Shown here: positions 8,509-16,097 of the stretch, one piece after another
How the letters are laid out: each line of letters begins with the position of its first letter
How positions within the stretch are numbered: the stretch's first letter is position 1
The notes under the pieces: model-generated
Told to the model about the DNA's origin: nothing
What the model saw: only the letters and a program-made list of their open reading frames with translations
Database searches by the model: none
From: Prevotellaceae bacterium
Lineage (GTDB): Bacteria > Bacteroidota > Bacteroidia > Bacteroidales > Paludibacteraceae
DNA: 19,382 bases
Reading direction: 5' to 3'
Assembly (NCBI GenBank): GCA_031255055.1
Contig: JAIRTG010000083.1
Span: 1-19,382 of the forward strand
Made by a program: the position numbers and the translations under genes

Positions 8509-8734
8509 TTTTACTGAATGCTTCAAATTTGTTTATATTGATTGATAAAAAAAAATTTCCGCTAAAACAGGAAAGTAAATTCAGACAAAAGAAATGGTTA
8601 TTTTAACGTCTCGACAATGTCAGGAAATCTCGTTGCAAAAGAAGGGCGAAAGTAAGACAGCCTTATTACAGTGTAATTAAAATACGGAGAGAGAACGGTC
8701 AAATATGTATTAAAAAAAAAGTAGATCCTTCGTT
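8509..8734. other. 226-bp gap between HTH and U32 genes
   Basis: AT-rich, no gene or convincing terminator seen. Both flanking genes run on the minus strand, so this should hold the start signals of the HTH gene. No TAnnTTTG was found on that strand. Confidence 0.4.
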
Positions 8735-9997
8735 CTATTTCTGCATTATCAGTTGGCCGGCCGGAACCATTTTAAAAACTTTGTCGTTTCTCCTGACCGG
8801 GCTGTCGGTCTTGACCGATAGAAAATCGCCCTTAACAGCGGTTTGAACCGATTGTAAATTAACGCGTAGTTCCTTCACCTTGTCCTCATAAGCCCCCGTT
8901 GTTTGACCTGTGATAAGCAGATCGTCTCCTACCGAAAGCGTTTGGGCTTCCAGATGGATTTCGGCTACACCTTGTTTTGAAAAATAATTGATCACCTTTC
9001 CGACATATACTTTTCGATGAGTGGCTTCGGAACCGTAATTTGTACTCCATTCGCCCAGTCGCCGACCGAGATAATAGCCGTCCCAAAATCCTCTGTTAAA
9101 CACGCGGGCCAGCCGTCGATGCCACTCTTGCAGCTTTTCGTCGGTCGACGTCCCGTCGAGATACGATTCGATTGCTTCTTTGTAACACGATACAACCGCT
9201 TTGACATATTCCGCTCCACGCGCCCGACCTTCGATCTTAAATATCCTGACACCCGCATCCAGCATTTTGTTGATGAAATGGATGGTCTTCAAATCTTTCG
9301 GCGACATGATAAATTCGTTCTCTATTTCGAGTTCGATGTCCGAATCCCGATCTTTTACATAGTATCCCCGACGGCAGATTTGGTTACAGGCCCCTCTGTT
9401 TGCCGAGACATTTTTTTCGTGCAGACTCAGGTAGCATTTCCCCGAAACGGCCATGCAGAGCGCACCGTGACAAAATAGCTCTATCCGGATCAAACCGCCC
9501 TTTTTTCCCCTGATTTGTTCGGTTAGGATTGTCCGGTGGATTTCGGCCACCTGTTCCAAGTTCAGTTCGCGTGCCGGTACGACGACGTCGGCAAATTGGG
9601 CGTAGAATTTCAGCGCCTCGATGTTCGATATGTTCAGTTGGGTGGATAGGTGTACTTCCACGCCGATACTATTTGCGTAGATCATCGTTGCGACGTCGGC
9701 CGCAATGATGGCCGAAACTGCTACTTCTTTTGCCGTGTCGACAATTTCGCGCATCAGCAAAATATCGCTGTCATAGAGGATCGTGTTGACGGTCAGGTAT
9801 GATTTTACGTTGTGTTGTTTACAGATGCGGACGATTTCCCGCAGGTCGCCGGTCGTGAAATTGCTGCTCGACTTGCTACGCATATTCAGCCGTTCGATCC
9901 CAAAATAGACCGAGTCGGCGCCTGCCGCTATCGCTGCCGATAAACTTTCCCATGAACCTGCCGGCGCCATGATTTCTATCTCTTTTCGTTGAATCAT
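8735..9997 (-). CDS. U32-family protein, probable tRNA/rRNA hydroxylase
   Basis: The family was first named peptidase U32. The E. coli members RlhA and TrhP are now known to be needed for hydroxylation of 23S rRNA C2501 and tRNA U34, and a protease role is doubtful. The 420-residue product opens with EIMAPAGSWESLSAAIAAGAD and holds the U32 signature ELFCHGALCMAVSGKCYLS (173-191). Conserved cysteines C176, C181, C188, C204 and C208 are likely Fe-S ligands, followed by FKIEGRARGAEYV (253-265). The last 95 residues (from HRKVYVGKV) form the C-terminal beta-barrel domain typical of TrhP-like members, so a TrhP-type tRNA role is more likely than RlhA, by inference. The ATG at 9997 (MIQRKEIEIM) is preferred to 10009. 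A -7 box at 10321-10328 would give a leader of over 300 nt. Confidence 0.85.
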   Translation of the reverse strand: MIQRKEIEIMAPAGSWESLSAAIAAGADSVYFGIERLNMRSKSSSNFTTGDLREIVRICKQHNVKSYLTVNTILYDSDILLMREIVDTAKEVAVSAIIAADVATMIYANSIGVEVHLSTQLNISNIEALKFYAQFADVVVPARELNLEQVAEIHRTILTEQIRGKKGGLIRIELFCHGALCMAVSGKCYLSLHEKNVSANRGACNQICRRGYYVKDRDSDIELEIENEFIMSPKDLKTIHFINKMLDAGVRIFKIEGRARGAEYVKAVVSCYKEAIESYLDGTSTDEKLQEWHRRLARVFNRGFWDGYYLGRRLGEWSTNYGSEATHRKVYVGKVINYFSKQGVAEIHLEAQTLSVGDDLLITGQTTGAYEDKVKELRVNLQSVQTAVKGDFLSVKTDSPVRRNDKVFKMVPAGQLIMQK

Positions 9998-10022
9998 TTT
10001 TTTAATCAATTATCAAATAGCG

Positions 10023-10050
10023 TCAAATTGGATTTATCAAATTGGATTTA
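10023..10050 (+). repeat. perfect tandem 14-bp repeat
   Basis: TCAAATTGGATTTA occurs twice back to back, 27 bp ahead of the U32 start codon on the opposite strand. It is probably a small duplication in the leader; a regulatory role is unproven. Confidence 0.7.
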
Positions 10051-10320
10051 TTTATTGTCGAATACCGTGCTGTCCCGATTGTCGTCCGACGCTTCAATGG
10101 CGCCGTCAGACAACCTGTTGACGTATCCCAACGATTGACTGCAGGTGTTTGCGGTTGCGTGGTTGATGGAATTGTCGGACGGGTGTATGGAAGCCGAACG
10201 GCGGGTGTTGAAGATGAACATGGGGAATTTTTTGTTGTGTCGGTCGTTATGATGCGTCGCTGTCGGAGCGTTTCGGGTCTTGGGGTGAGATTGTTTTCAC
10301 AGGTGTTCGATTTCAGGATG

Positions 10321-10328
10321 CAAATGTA
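10321..10328 (-). promoter_or_regulatory. candidate U32-gene promoter -7 box
   Basis: The minus strand reads TACATTTG, a full match to TAnnTTTG, 38 bp downstream of the stop of the preceding gene. The -33 region is T-rich but lacks TTTG. It suggests the U32 gene has its own promoter. Confidence 0.5.
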
Positions 10329-10365
10329 CCTACTTTTATGGTGGGTAAAAGAAAATATTCGATAA

Positions 10366-11214
10366 TTATTTGTATTTCGGCGTCAAAGTTTCTAAACAAA
10401 GCGAGAATCCGGCTCGGATGTGGTGATACGGAAAGTCGTTGATCCCGTATTGGTATTGGGCAAAGATGTTGAAGGTTGGTTGTTTGAGGTTGATTTTCGC
10501 GCTATAGATCAATGGTTTGTCGCCGTTGTCGATCCAGCCGGAATAGCCCGACAGGGTGTTTTCGACGTCAAACAGATCGTTCGACAAGATCATTTTTCCG
10601 CCATACATCGGCGCGTCGTTTTGGACGCTGTTGGTTGTTTCCCAGCAAAAAAAGCCGAGATCGGCCACAAGCCGGATTTCGCTTAGCAGGCTATTGTACA
10701 ACCGGATCGATTTCCCAAATTCGGCGTCGAAATAGTACCCCGGCGTGTCGAAATAGCGTCTTTGTTGAAAGTTGTTACCCGAAGCGGTTTTTAGCGTGCT
10801 GTTGAGGATGACGGATGGTGTGTATTTTTTTTCCGAAAGGATAAAGATGCGTGTTTGGATGTAAAAATCGCCCGCTGCCGTCCCCGACAGGCTTCCTTCG
10901 GTCATGTTCCGTTTGTCGTAGACGGCTTGGGTAACTTTGTAGCTTTCGAGCATGTTTATCCATAGTTTGAAGGAAAGGCGTTCGGACAGCAGCGGTATTT
11001 CGGCTGTAAAGGTGATGTTGACGGTGTTATCGCCGAAACCCGTATAGCAGTCTCCCGACAGTTTGACGGTGGTCAGGGCGGGAATGGTGGCGTCGGTAAA
11101 TTCGGGAACCGGATTGGCGTTCGGACCGAAAAAGGCGGGCGAATAGCTTATTTGTGCGGCGATTCCGCAGCACAGTGCGGCGAAGATAAAACAAAAACAA
11201 TATTTTTTTTCCAT
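10366..11214 (-). CDS. exported beta-rich protein, possibly outer-membrane barrel
   Basis: A 282-residue protein of unknown function. It has a signal peptide (MEKKYCFCFIFAALCCGIAAQ). The rest is alternating hydrophobic and polar strands rich in aromatic residues (FYIQTRIFILSEKKYTPSVIL, PGYYFDAEFGKSI, INLKQPTFNIFAQYQYG), which suits a small outer-membrane beta-barrel. It ends LCLETLTPKYK rather than in the aromatic residue usual for barrels, so a periplasmic beta protein is an alternative. It is divergent from dusB across 199 bp and has its own -7 box (11235-11242). The product carries no enzymatic motif that I can see. Confidence 0.75.
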   Translation of the reverse strand: MEKKYCFCFIFAALCCGIAAQISYSPAFFGPNANPVPEFTDATIPALTTVKLSGDCYTGFGDNTVNITFTAEIPLLSERLSFKLWINMLESYKVTQAVYDKRNMTEGSLSGTAAGDFYIQTRIFILSEKKYTPSVILNSTLKTASGNNFQQRRYFDTPGYYFDAEFGKSIRLYNSLLSEIRLVADLGFFCWETTNSVQNDAPMYGGKMILSNDLFDVENTLSGYSGWIDNGDKPLIYSAKINLKQPTFNIFAQYQYGINDFPYHHIRAGFSLCLETLTPKYK

Positions 11215-11234
11215 TGAGTCTGATTGTTGTACCG

Positions 11235-11242
11235 CAAAGGTA
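11235..11242 (-). promoter_or_regulatory. candidate promoter -7 box, exported beta-rich gene
   Basis: The minus strand reads TACCTTTG, about 20 bp before the ATG at 11214, so the mRNA leader would be very short. No matching -33 TTTG is seen at about 20 bp. Confidence 0.5.
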
Positions 11243-11282
11243 GTTTTTTTATGACGAAACGTGCACGTTGGGTCACGGCTGA

Positions 11283-11314
11283 TTGTTCCGTTTGCTAAAA
11301 TCTCTGTACATTTG
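11283..11314 (+). promoter_or_regulatory. dusB promoter
   Basis: TTG at 11283-11285 and TACATTTG at 11307-11314 are separated by 21 bp, matching the Bacteroidetes pattern. Transcription would begin near 11321, leaving a leader of about 93 nt that contains a purine-rich run (GGGGCAGGAGAGGGGGAAGG). Confidence 0.6.
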
Positions 11315-11413
11315 CGCCAAAATTCGATTTAACATCCCGTATCCGATTCCTCGATTTGTCCTGTACCGACGGGGCAGGAGAGGGGGAAGGGACTTACGAC
11401 CACGATTAAACAG

Positions 11414-12385
11414 ATGAAAATAGCCGACATCACCTTTTCGCCTTACCCGCTTTTTCTTGCGCCGATGGAGGATGTGACCGATCCTTCGTTCCGTCTACTG
11501 TGTAAAAAATTCGGTGCGGACATGGTTTATACCGAATTTATTTCGGCCGACGCACTGATACGGAATGTCAGGCGGACGGAGCAGAAGCTCCACATTTCGG
11601 ATGAAGAGCGTCCTATAGCCATTCAGCTTTACGGTCGGGAGGCTGACGCGATGGTTTCGGCGGCGAAGATTGCGCTGGAAGCGCGTCCTCAGATCATTGA
11701 TTTGAATTTTGGCTGTCCGGTGAAGAAGGTAGCGGGGAAGGGGGCCGGAGCGGGTTTATTGCGCGATGTGCCGAAAATGGTGGAGATTACCCGTTCGGTT
11801 GTCCGTTCGGTTGATGTACCTGTGACGGTGAAGACACGTTTGGGTTGGGACGATTCGTCTAAAGTCATTGTCGAACTGGCCGAGCGGCTACAGGATTGCG
11901 GTATTGCTGCTTTGGTGATTCATGGGCGGACTCGTTCGCAGATGTACCGCGGCGAGGCAGACTGGACGTTGATCGGCGAGGTGAAGAATAATCGGCGGAT
12001 GTACATTCCGATCATCGGAAATGGCGATGTGACGACGCCAGAAGGCGCTAAATGGTGTTTCGACCGTTATGGTGTGGATGCGGTGATGGTTGGTCGGGCG
12101 GCGATCGGTAAGCCGTGGGTGTTTGCCGAAATGAAACATTATTTGCTGTACGGCGAACATGCCGAACCGTTTTCGTTTGAGGTGCAGAAGGCGATTATCA
12201 AGCAACAAGTACTCGACTCGATCGACTGGCTTGGTGACGAGAGAAAGGGTATTCTTCATTCGCGCCGTCATCTGGCGGCGACGCCTGTTTTTAAAGGTAT
12301 TTCTCACTTTCGCGATACCCGTATCGCCATGTTGCGTGCCGAGAATAGGGACGAGTTGTTTCGGATAATCGACGCTGTCGGCTGA
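11414..12385 (+). CDS. dusB: tRNA-dihydrouridine synthase (DusB type)
   Basis: A 323-residue flavoenzyme that reduces uridines in tRNA to dihydrouridine using FMN and NADPH. The TIM-barrel signature APMEDVTDPSF (16-26) binds FMN. DLNFGCPVKKVAGKGAG (96-112) holds the catalytic cysteine C101. K140 in TVKTRLGWDD, H170 in VIHGRTRSQMYRGEADW, IGNGDV (201-206) and VGRAAIGKPW (226-235) are the other FMN and substrate contacts. Length and motifs fit DusB/NifR3, the typical single Dus of Bacteroidetes. The target position (U17 in E. coli DusB) is not certain here. It lies divergent from the exported beta-rich gene with its own promoter, and is not in an operon with fis as in enterobacteria. Confidence 0.95.
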   Translation: MKIADITFSPYPLFLAPMEDVTDPSFRLLCKKFGADMVYTEFISADALIRNVRRTEQKLHISDEERPIAIQLYGREADAMVSAAKIALEARPQIIDLNFGCPVKKVAGKGAGAGLLRDVPKMVEITRSVVRSVDVPVTVKTRLGWDDSSKVIVELAERLQDCGIAALVIHGRTRSQMYRGEADWTLIGEVKNNRRMYIPIIGNGDVTTPEGAKWCFDRYGVDAVMVGRAAIGKPWVFAEMKHYLLYGEHAEPFSFEVQKAIIKQQVLDSIDWLGDERKGILHSRRHLAATPVFKGISHFRDTRIAMLRAENRDELFRIIDAVG

Positions 12386-12496
12386 TTTGTTTTTGTGTGT
12401 CTGAGCGGTCTACGGGTCAATCGAAAAATGGGGAACGGTCGCTCAAAAACGGGTAAATTCTTCGATCAAAACGATCATTTTTGTAGAAAAGGTGTA

Positions 12497-12619
12497 TTAA
12501 CCAATCTTGGTGTGTATTTTCCGTACCAATACTCGCGCAAAAACTTCCTTACCGTTCATATAGGGTCTGTATTGTTTTTGCTGTACAATTTTATATCCTT
12601 TTTCCAATAAACCGGTCAT
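12497..12619 (-). CDS. possible 40-residue small protein
   Basis: A short reading frame with an ATG at 12619 starts MTGLLEKGYKIVQQKQYRPY, continues with MNGKEVFARVLVRKI, and ends with TAA at 12497-12499. The composition is protein-like: basic, with alternating hydrophobic residues that would suit a small beta protein. A perfect -7 box (minus strand TATATTTG, 12628-12635) lies 8 bp before the ATG, so the message would be nearly leaderless. It might also be the tail of a decayed gene. No family is recognised. Confidence 0.4.
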   Translation of the reverse strand: MTGLLEKGYKIVQQKQYRPYMNGKEVFARVLVRKIHTKIG

Positions 12620-12627
12620 TTTCCCGA

Positions 12628-12635
12628 CAAATATA
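12628..12635 (-). promoter_or_regulatory. -7 box ahead of the possible small gene
   Basis: The minus strand reads TATATTTG (TAnnTTTG). Transcription would start at or just before the ATG at 12619. A -33 element is not clear. Confidence 0.4.
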
Positions 12636-12726
12636 CGGCAATAATTGAGAATGGAAATTACCGTTAACCGTGTTGTTTTGCGGGCTAAAAAACCTTTCGG
12701 TCAAACCATCCCTGCCGAAAAAGCCG

Positions 12727-12734
12727 TATATTTG
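12727..12734 (+). promoter_or_regulatory. candidate peroxidase-gene promoter -7 box
   Basis: TATATTTG matches TAnnTTTG and lies 59 bp before the ATG at 12794. No TTTG is found at the expected -33 distance. Confidence 0.5.
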
Positions 12735-12793
12735 TAAGGTAAAAATTTTTAATTATGAACGTATTCATATAAAACTAAAAAGAAAAACAAGAC

Positions 12794-13342
12794 ATGAAAA
12801 AGCTAATTTTCTTAGGGATTTTATTTTCCTTCTTTGTTTCGGCGACTGTTGCCGGACAAAAAAATTTCCATAGTTTTACCGTTGTTGCGAACGACGGGTC
12901 GCAGTTTGACTTATCCCAATTGAAAGGTAAGAAAGTATTGGTTGTCAACGTGGCGTCCAAATGCGGCCTCACTCCTCAATACAGTGATTTGCAGGCGCTG
13001 TATGAGAAGTATAAAGACGACAATTTCGTCATCATAGCTTTTCCCGCCAACAACTTTTTGGGTCAGGAACCGGGTACGAACGAGGAAATCATTGAATTTT
13101 GTCGGCAGAACTACGGCGTAACGTTTCCCGTTATGGCCAAAATATCGGTAAAAGGAAAGGACATCGCGCCCGTTTACCGTTGGCTGACCGAAAAGAGCGA
13201 AAACGGTCTGAAAGACGCCGAAGTAAGTTGGAATTTCCAAAAGTTTCTGATCGACGAGGACGGAAACTGGGTCAACATGTTATCTCCGAAAACATCGCCG
13301 ACGGACAATCAGTTAATCAATTGGATCGAGGGGAAACAGTAA
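12794..13342 (+). CDS. exported glutathione peroxidase-family thiol peroxidase
   Basis: A 182-residue member of the glutathione peroxidase family, which reduces hydroperoxides; bacterial cysteine-type members generally use thioredoxin-like donors. A signal peptide (MKKLIFLGILFSFFVSATVAGQ) predicts export, a common variant in Bacteroidetes. The active-site motif NVASKCGLT has the peroxidatic C57. The rest of the tetrad is present: Q91 in the GQEPG stretch, and W146 and N147 in SWNFQKFLID. The usual FPCNQF cysteine is alanine here (FPANNF, 83-88), so that site cannot serve as the resolving cysteine; C103 in EFCRQNYG is the only other cysteine and might do so. It converges on the M13 peptidase gene across a strong terminator. 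Confidence 0.93.
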   Translation: MKKLIFLGILFSFFVSATVAGQKNFHSFTVVANDGSQFDLSQLKGKKVLVVNVASKCGLTPQYSDLQALYEKYKDDNFVIIAFPANNFLGQEPGTNEEIIEFCRQNYGVTFPVMAKISVKGKDIAPVYRWLTEKSENGLKDAEVSWNFQKFLIDEDGNWVNMLSPKTSPTDNQLINWIEGKQ

Positions 13343-13404
13343 GAAGATGACGGCAGGATGCCGTAAACGAAAAACGGATGAACGAGACGGTTACCGTAAA
13401 AAAT

Positions 13405-13440
13405 AAAAAACGGATGATTCAAAAAAATCATCCGTTTTTT
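13405..13440. terminator. bidirectional intrinsic terminator
   Basis: CGGATGATT (13411-13419) pairs perfectly with AATCATCCG (13426-13434) around a 6-nt loop. Flanking A6 and T6 extend the stem and supply a U-run in either direction. It lies 62 bp after the peroxidase stop and 10 bp after the M13 peptidase stop, so it serves both convergent genes. Confidence 0.88.
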
Positions 13441-13450
13441 ATTTATCTCA

Positions 13451-15478
13451 TTACCATATTTTCACTCGGTTTTCGGGCGCAACATACATTGGACTGCCCT
13501 CTTCGATACCAAAGGCTTCATACCATGCGTCGATATGCGGCAATGCGCCGTTGACGCGCCATCTTCCCAATGAGTGCGAATCGGATTTGGTACGTACCAA
13601 AATCTCTTCCGGACGGATGTTACCCGCCCAAACGGTTGAATAGGCCAAAAAGAAACGTTGTTCGGGACTCAAACCTTCTTTTTCGCTCAGCGGGGCGTCT
13701 TTTGTCGCATCTTTAAACGCTTTGTAGGATACTTGTAATCCGCCGTGGTCGGCGATGTTTTCGCCCAGTGTAAACTTTCCGTTTGCGTGTACGCCCGGCG
13801 CTACTTCGATTGCGTCGAAGAAGTCGACCATCACTTGTGCACGTTCGTCGAAGCGTGTTGCATCTTCGGCTGTCCACCAGTCTTTCAGGTTGCCGTCTTT
13901 ATCGAACTGGCGACCTTGATCGTCAAATCCGTGCGTCATCTCATGTCCGATGACAACCCCGATGGCGCCGTAGTTGAACGCATCATCGGCGTTCATATCG
14001 AAGAACGGATACTGCAAAATGCCGGCGGGAAAACAGATTTCGTTTGTCGACGGATTGTAATACGCATTGACGGTTTGTGGCGTCATCAGCCATTCGTCTT
14101 TGTCGACCGTCTTTCCTGCTTTGTTGAACATGTACGCATATTCGAATTGTGTTGTCCGTTTTATGTTTTCATAATAGCTGTCTTTCTTGATTTCCAATCC
14201 GCTGTAGTCGCGCCATTTGTCGGGATAGCCGATTTTTACATAGAACGTTCCCAGTTTTTCCAACGCTTTGGCTTTTGTTTCGTCTCCCATCCAGTTGAGG
14301 TCTTGAATGCGTTGGGCGAGCGATGTTTGCAGGTTTTTCACTAAGTGGAGCATCCGTTCTTTTGCTTCGGGCGAAAAGTATTTTTTTACGTACATCTGTC
14401 CTACCGCTTCGCCAAGCGAATTGTCGACGGAACCTACGGCGCGTTTCCAACGTTCGGACTGTTTTTCTTTTCCCGACATTGTTTTGCCGTAGAAATCGAA
14501 ATTCTGTGCACCGATTTCGTCGCTCAGATAGGCGGCAGCCTGATCGATCAGCTTCCATTGCAGGTAGGCAATTTGGCTTTCGAGCGATTCGGATTCAACG
14601 ATGTTGCCTACTTCTATGAGCGATTCTTTTTGCGAAACGCTTAGATTCGACGCATTTTCGAGACCGAGTGTTGCAAAATACTTCTTCCAGTCGATGGCAG
14701 GAACCAGTGTTTGCAATTCGTCGACGCTCATTTTGTTGTAGTTTGCGTGCGGATCGCGCAGTTTTACGTTATCGTAAGCCGCTGTTGCCAGACGTGTTTC
14801 GATTGCGAATGCTGCGTCGCGGTTTACCTGTGCCTGTTCGGTCGAAAATCCGGCCAGTTCAAACATTTTTACGATGTGCTCTTTGTAGGCGTTACGTATT
14901 TCGGTTGTGTATTCGTCTTCGTCGAGGTAGTACTCGCGTTCTCCCATTCCGATACCGCTCTGATAGGTTTGTAACAGGTATTCGGTACTGTTCATCGGAT
15001 CGGCGTCCACATACATCGAAAAATACGGATCGACGCCCGAAAGCATCAGTTCGGGAATCAAAACGGCTAATTCGGATTTGTCGGTGATGTCGGCAATACG
15101 TTTCAGGTCGGCCTTTATCGGTTCGCAGCCTTCGTTATTCAACTTGACGCTGTCCATTGCCAGGTTGTAGATGTCGCTGATTTTTTGTTCGACCGATCCT
15201 TTTTCGGAAGGACGTTTTGCTATTTCTTCTATCAGTTGACGAAGCTGTTCGCGATTGTCTTCTGCCAGTTTGTCGAACGAGCCGAAACGTGCATATTCGC
15301 CCGTAAGCGGATGTTTTGTCATCCATCCGCCGCAAGCGTACTGATAGAAATCGTCTTTTGGCGATACCGAAGTATCGAGATTCGTGACGTCGATTCCGGG
15401 CGTCAAGTCTTGTTGTTTGTTGTTACATGCTGTTGTCATAAGCGCTAATGCAATGACGGGTAAAATAATTTTTTTCAT
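13451..15478 (-). CDS. pepO: M13-family zinc metallopeptidase, lipoprotein (PepO type)
   Basis: A neprilysin-like endopeptidase that cuts short peptides, 675 residues from the ATG at 15478. The signal peptide MKKIILPVIALALMTTAC ends in a lipobox-like cysteine (C18), so it should be lipid-anchored in the envelope; the 21 residues of the longer frame precede a clear signal peptide and are left out. M13 motifs are intact: NAYYNPSTNEICFPAG (471-486), the zinc site HEMTH (512-516, with catalytic E513), ENIADHGG (573-580) supplying the third zinc ligand E573 and D577, and the terminal VKIW resembling the family C-x-x-W end. P. gingivalis PepO is the best-known relative. It stands alone, with a -7 box at 15539-15546. 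Confidence 0.95.
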   Translation of the reverse strand: MKKIILPVIALALMTTACNNKQQDLTPGIDVTNLDTSVSPKDDFYQYACGGWMTKHPLTGEYARFGSFDKLAEDNREQLRQLIEEIAKRPSEKGSVEQKISDIYNLAMDSVKLNNEGCEPIKADLKRIADITDKSELAVLIPELMLSGVDPYFSMYVDADPMNSTEYLLQTYQSGIGMGEREYYLDEDEYTTEIRNAYKEHIVKMFELAGFSTEQAQVNRDAAFAIETRLATAAYDNVKLRDPHANYNKMSVDELQTLVPAIDWKKYFATLGLENASNLSVSQKESLIEVGNIVESESLESQIAYLQWKLIDQAAAYLSDEIGAQNFDFYGKTMSGKEKQSERWKRAVGSVDNSLGEAVGQMYVKKYFSPEAKERMLHLVKNLQTSLAQRIQDLNWMGDETKAKALEKLGTFYVKIGYPDKWRDYSGLEIKKDSYYENIKRTTQFEYAYMFNKAGKTVDKDEWLMTPQTVNAYYNPSTNEICFPAGILQYPFFDMNADDAFNYGAIGVVIGHEMTHGFDDQGRQFDKDGNLKDWWTAEDATRFDERAQVMVDFFDAIEVAPGVHANGKFTLGENIADHGGLQVSYKAFKDATKDAPLSEKEGLSPEQRFFLAYSTVWAGNIRPEEILVRTKSDSHSLGRWRVNGALPHIDAWYEAFGIEEGSPMYVAPENRVKIW

Positions 15479-15538
15479 CGTGTTATAAACTATGTGGATA
15501 AATTTGAAATGAAAGCCGCTTTTTTTAGAAGCGGTGCG

Positions 15539-15546
15539 CAAAGATA
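15539..15546 (-). promoter_or_regulatory. candidate M13-gene promoter -7 box
   Basis: The minus strand reads TATCTTTG (TAnnTTTG), 60 bp upstream of the ATG. A TTTG is present only 15 bp upstream, shorter than usual. The leader carries a small hairpin (CCGCTT/AAGCGG, about 15516-15534). Confidence 0.5.
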
Positions 15547-15572
15547 GTTATTCGCTTTCAACAAAAAATTAT

Positions 15573-15750
15573 TTTTAGTGATTAGTGTTTAGTGTTTAGT
15601 GATTAGCGATTATTAGTGTTTAGCGATTAGTGAAGAATGAAGAGTGAAGAGTGATTAGTGCGGATTCTCTATGATTAATCACTAAACACTAAATACTATT
15701 AAGGTTGAATCACTCATCACTCTTCATTCTTCATTCTTCACTCTTCATTG
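15573..15750. repeat. degenerate 7-bp repeats in inverted arms
   Basis: The left arm holds many copies of TTAGTGn-type heptamers, then TGAAGAn/TGAAGAG heptamers; the right arm holds their complements. Exact inverted matches include TTTAGTGTTTAGTGATTA (15588-15605 against 15676-15693) and GAAGAATGAAGAGTGA (15632-15647 against 15717-15732). The block could form a long hairpin. No protein is encoded. A short stretch of the same heptamers closes the window (19364-19382), and a trace is near 3381-3396. Confidence 0.85.
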
Positions 15751-15755
15751 TCTTA

Positions 15756-15841
15756 CGGGGCGTTTCGGGGCAGCGCCCCGCAGAGGGGGTAGCGGAAGAC
15801 CGCCGCAGGCGGGCTGAAGCGAGGGGGAGACTTCCCCCACC
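15756..15841 (-). repeat. GC-rich three-hairpin repeat, copy 1
   Basis: Read on the minus strand it is the counterpart of the copies at 19.2-19.36 kb. It predicts three consecutive hairpins: GGGGGA/TCCCCC (15823-15838), CCGCC/GGCGG (15800-15812) and CGGGGC/GCCCCG (15766-15780). A polypurine AAAGAGAAAGAGA stretch lies on one side and the heptamer block on the other. It is far richer in GC than its surroundings. It resembles REP-like or non-autonomous mobile repeats, but no transposase is present. Confidence 0.85.
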
Positions 15842-16097
15842 TAATTCTCTTTCTCTTTCGGGTAAACGGTGTGTTTTTTGAAAATTTTTATTTTTCCTTT
15901 CATCTCCTTTATATAAATTTGCACTTCCAAATCCGTTTTGTCATTTTTTGTGTTTAGAATAATTGATTGAAAAAAACCGAACTGTGGGTAGCCTGTAACG
16001 GACACCCTTTTTTTTGCACGACGGCGCCGTTGCCGGATCAACACGACGGTAGCGGTGAGGCTGCTCCAAAATAAAAAGAATTTGTTACTTCCAATGT
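15842..16097. other. 256-bp gap ahead of the DUF488 gene
   Basis: AT-rich, with a plus-strand TAAATTTG (15914-15921) that may be the -7 box of the DUF488 gene but lacks a -33 partner. A minus-strand reading frame of 93 codons crosses into the DUF488 gene; it has no recognisable domain and I take it as chance. Confidence 0.35.

Larger units (their letters stand above)
9998..10365. other. 368-bp gap upstream of the U32 gene
   Basis: The stretch between the exported beta-rich gene and the U32 gene, both on the minus strand. It contains a -7 box (10321-10328), a tandem 14-bp repeat (10023-10050), and a minus-strand reading frame of 57 codons (10221-10048, starting MFIFNTRRSASIHPSD). That frame has no recognisable domain or start signal, and GC is high enough for chance open frames on both strands. 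I see no tRNA or known riboswitch. It may be a long untranslated leader. Confidence 0.4.
12386..12793. other. 408-bp gap between dusB and the peroxidase gene
   Basis: It contains a possible 40-codon gene on the minus strand (12497-12619) with its own -7 box, and a plus-strand -7 box for the peroxidase gene (12727-12734). A weak GATC-AAAAC-GATC hairpin followed by TTTTT near 12465-12484 might end dusB transcription, but the stem has only four pairs. Nothing else is recognised. Confidence 0.4.

Noticed and set aside
10042..10365. Plus-strand frame of 107 codons between the U32 and exported beta-rich genes
   Set aside because: Low-complexity composition (many V, R, G), no domain, and it overlaps the promoter region of a minus-strand gene; likely chance.
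12386..12610. Plus-strand frame of 71 codons after dusB
   Set aside because: No protein-like pattern, and the minus-strand small frame in the same place looks better.
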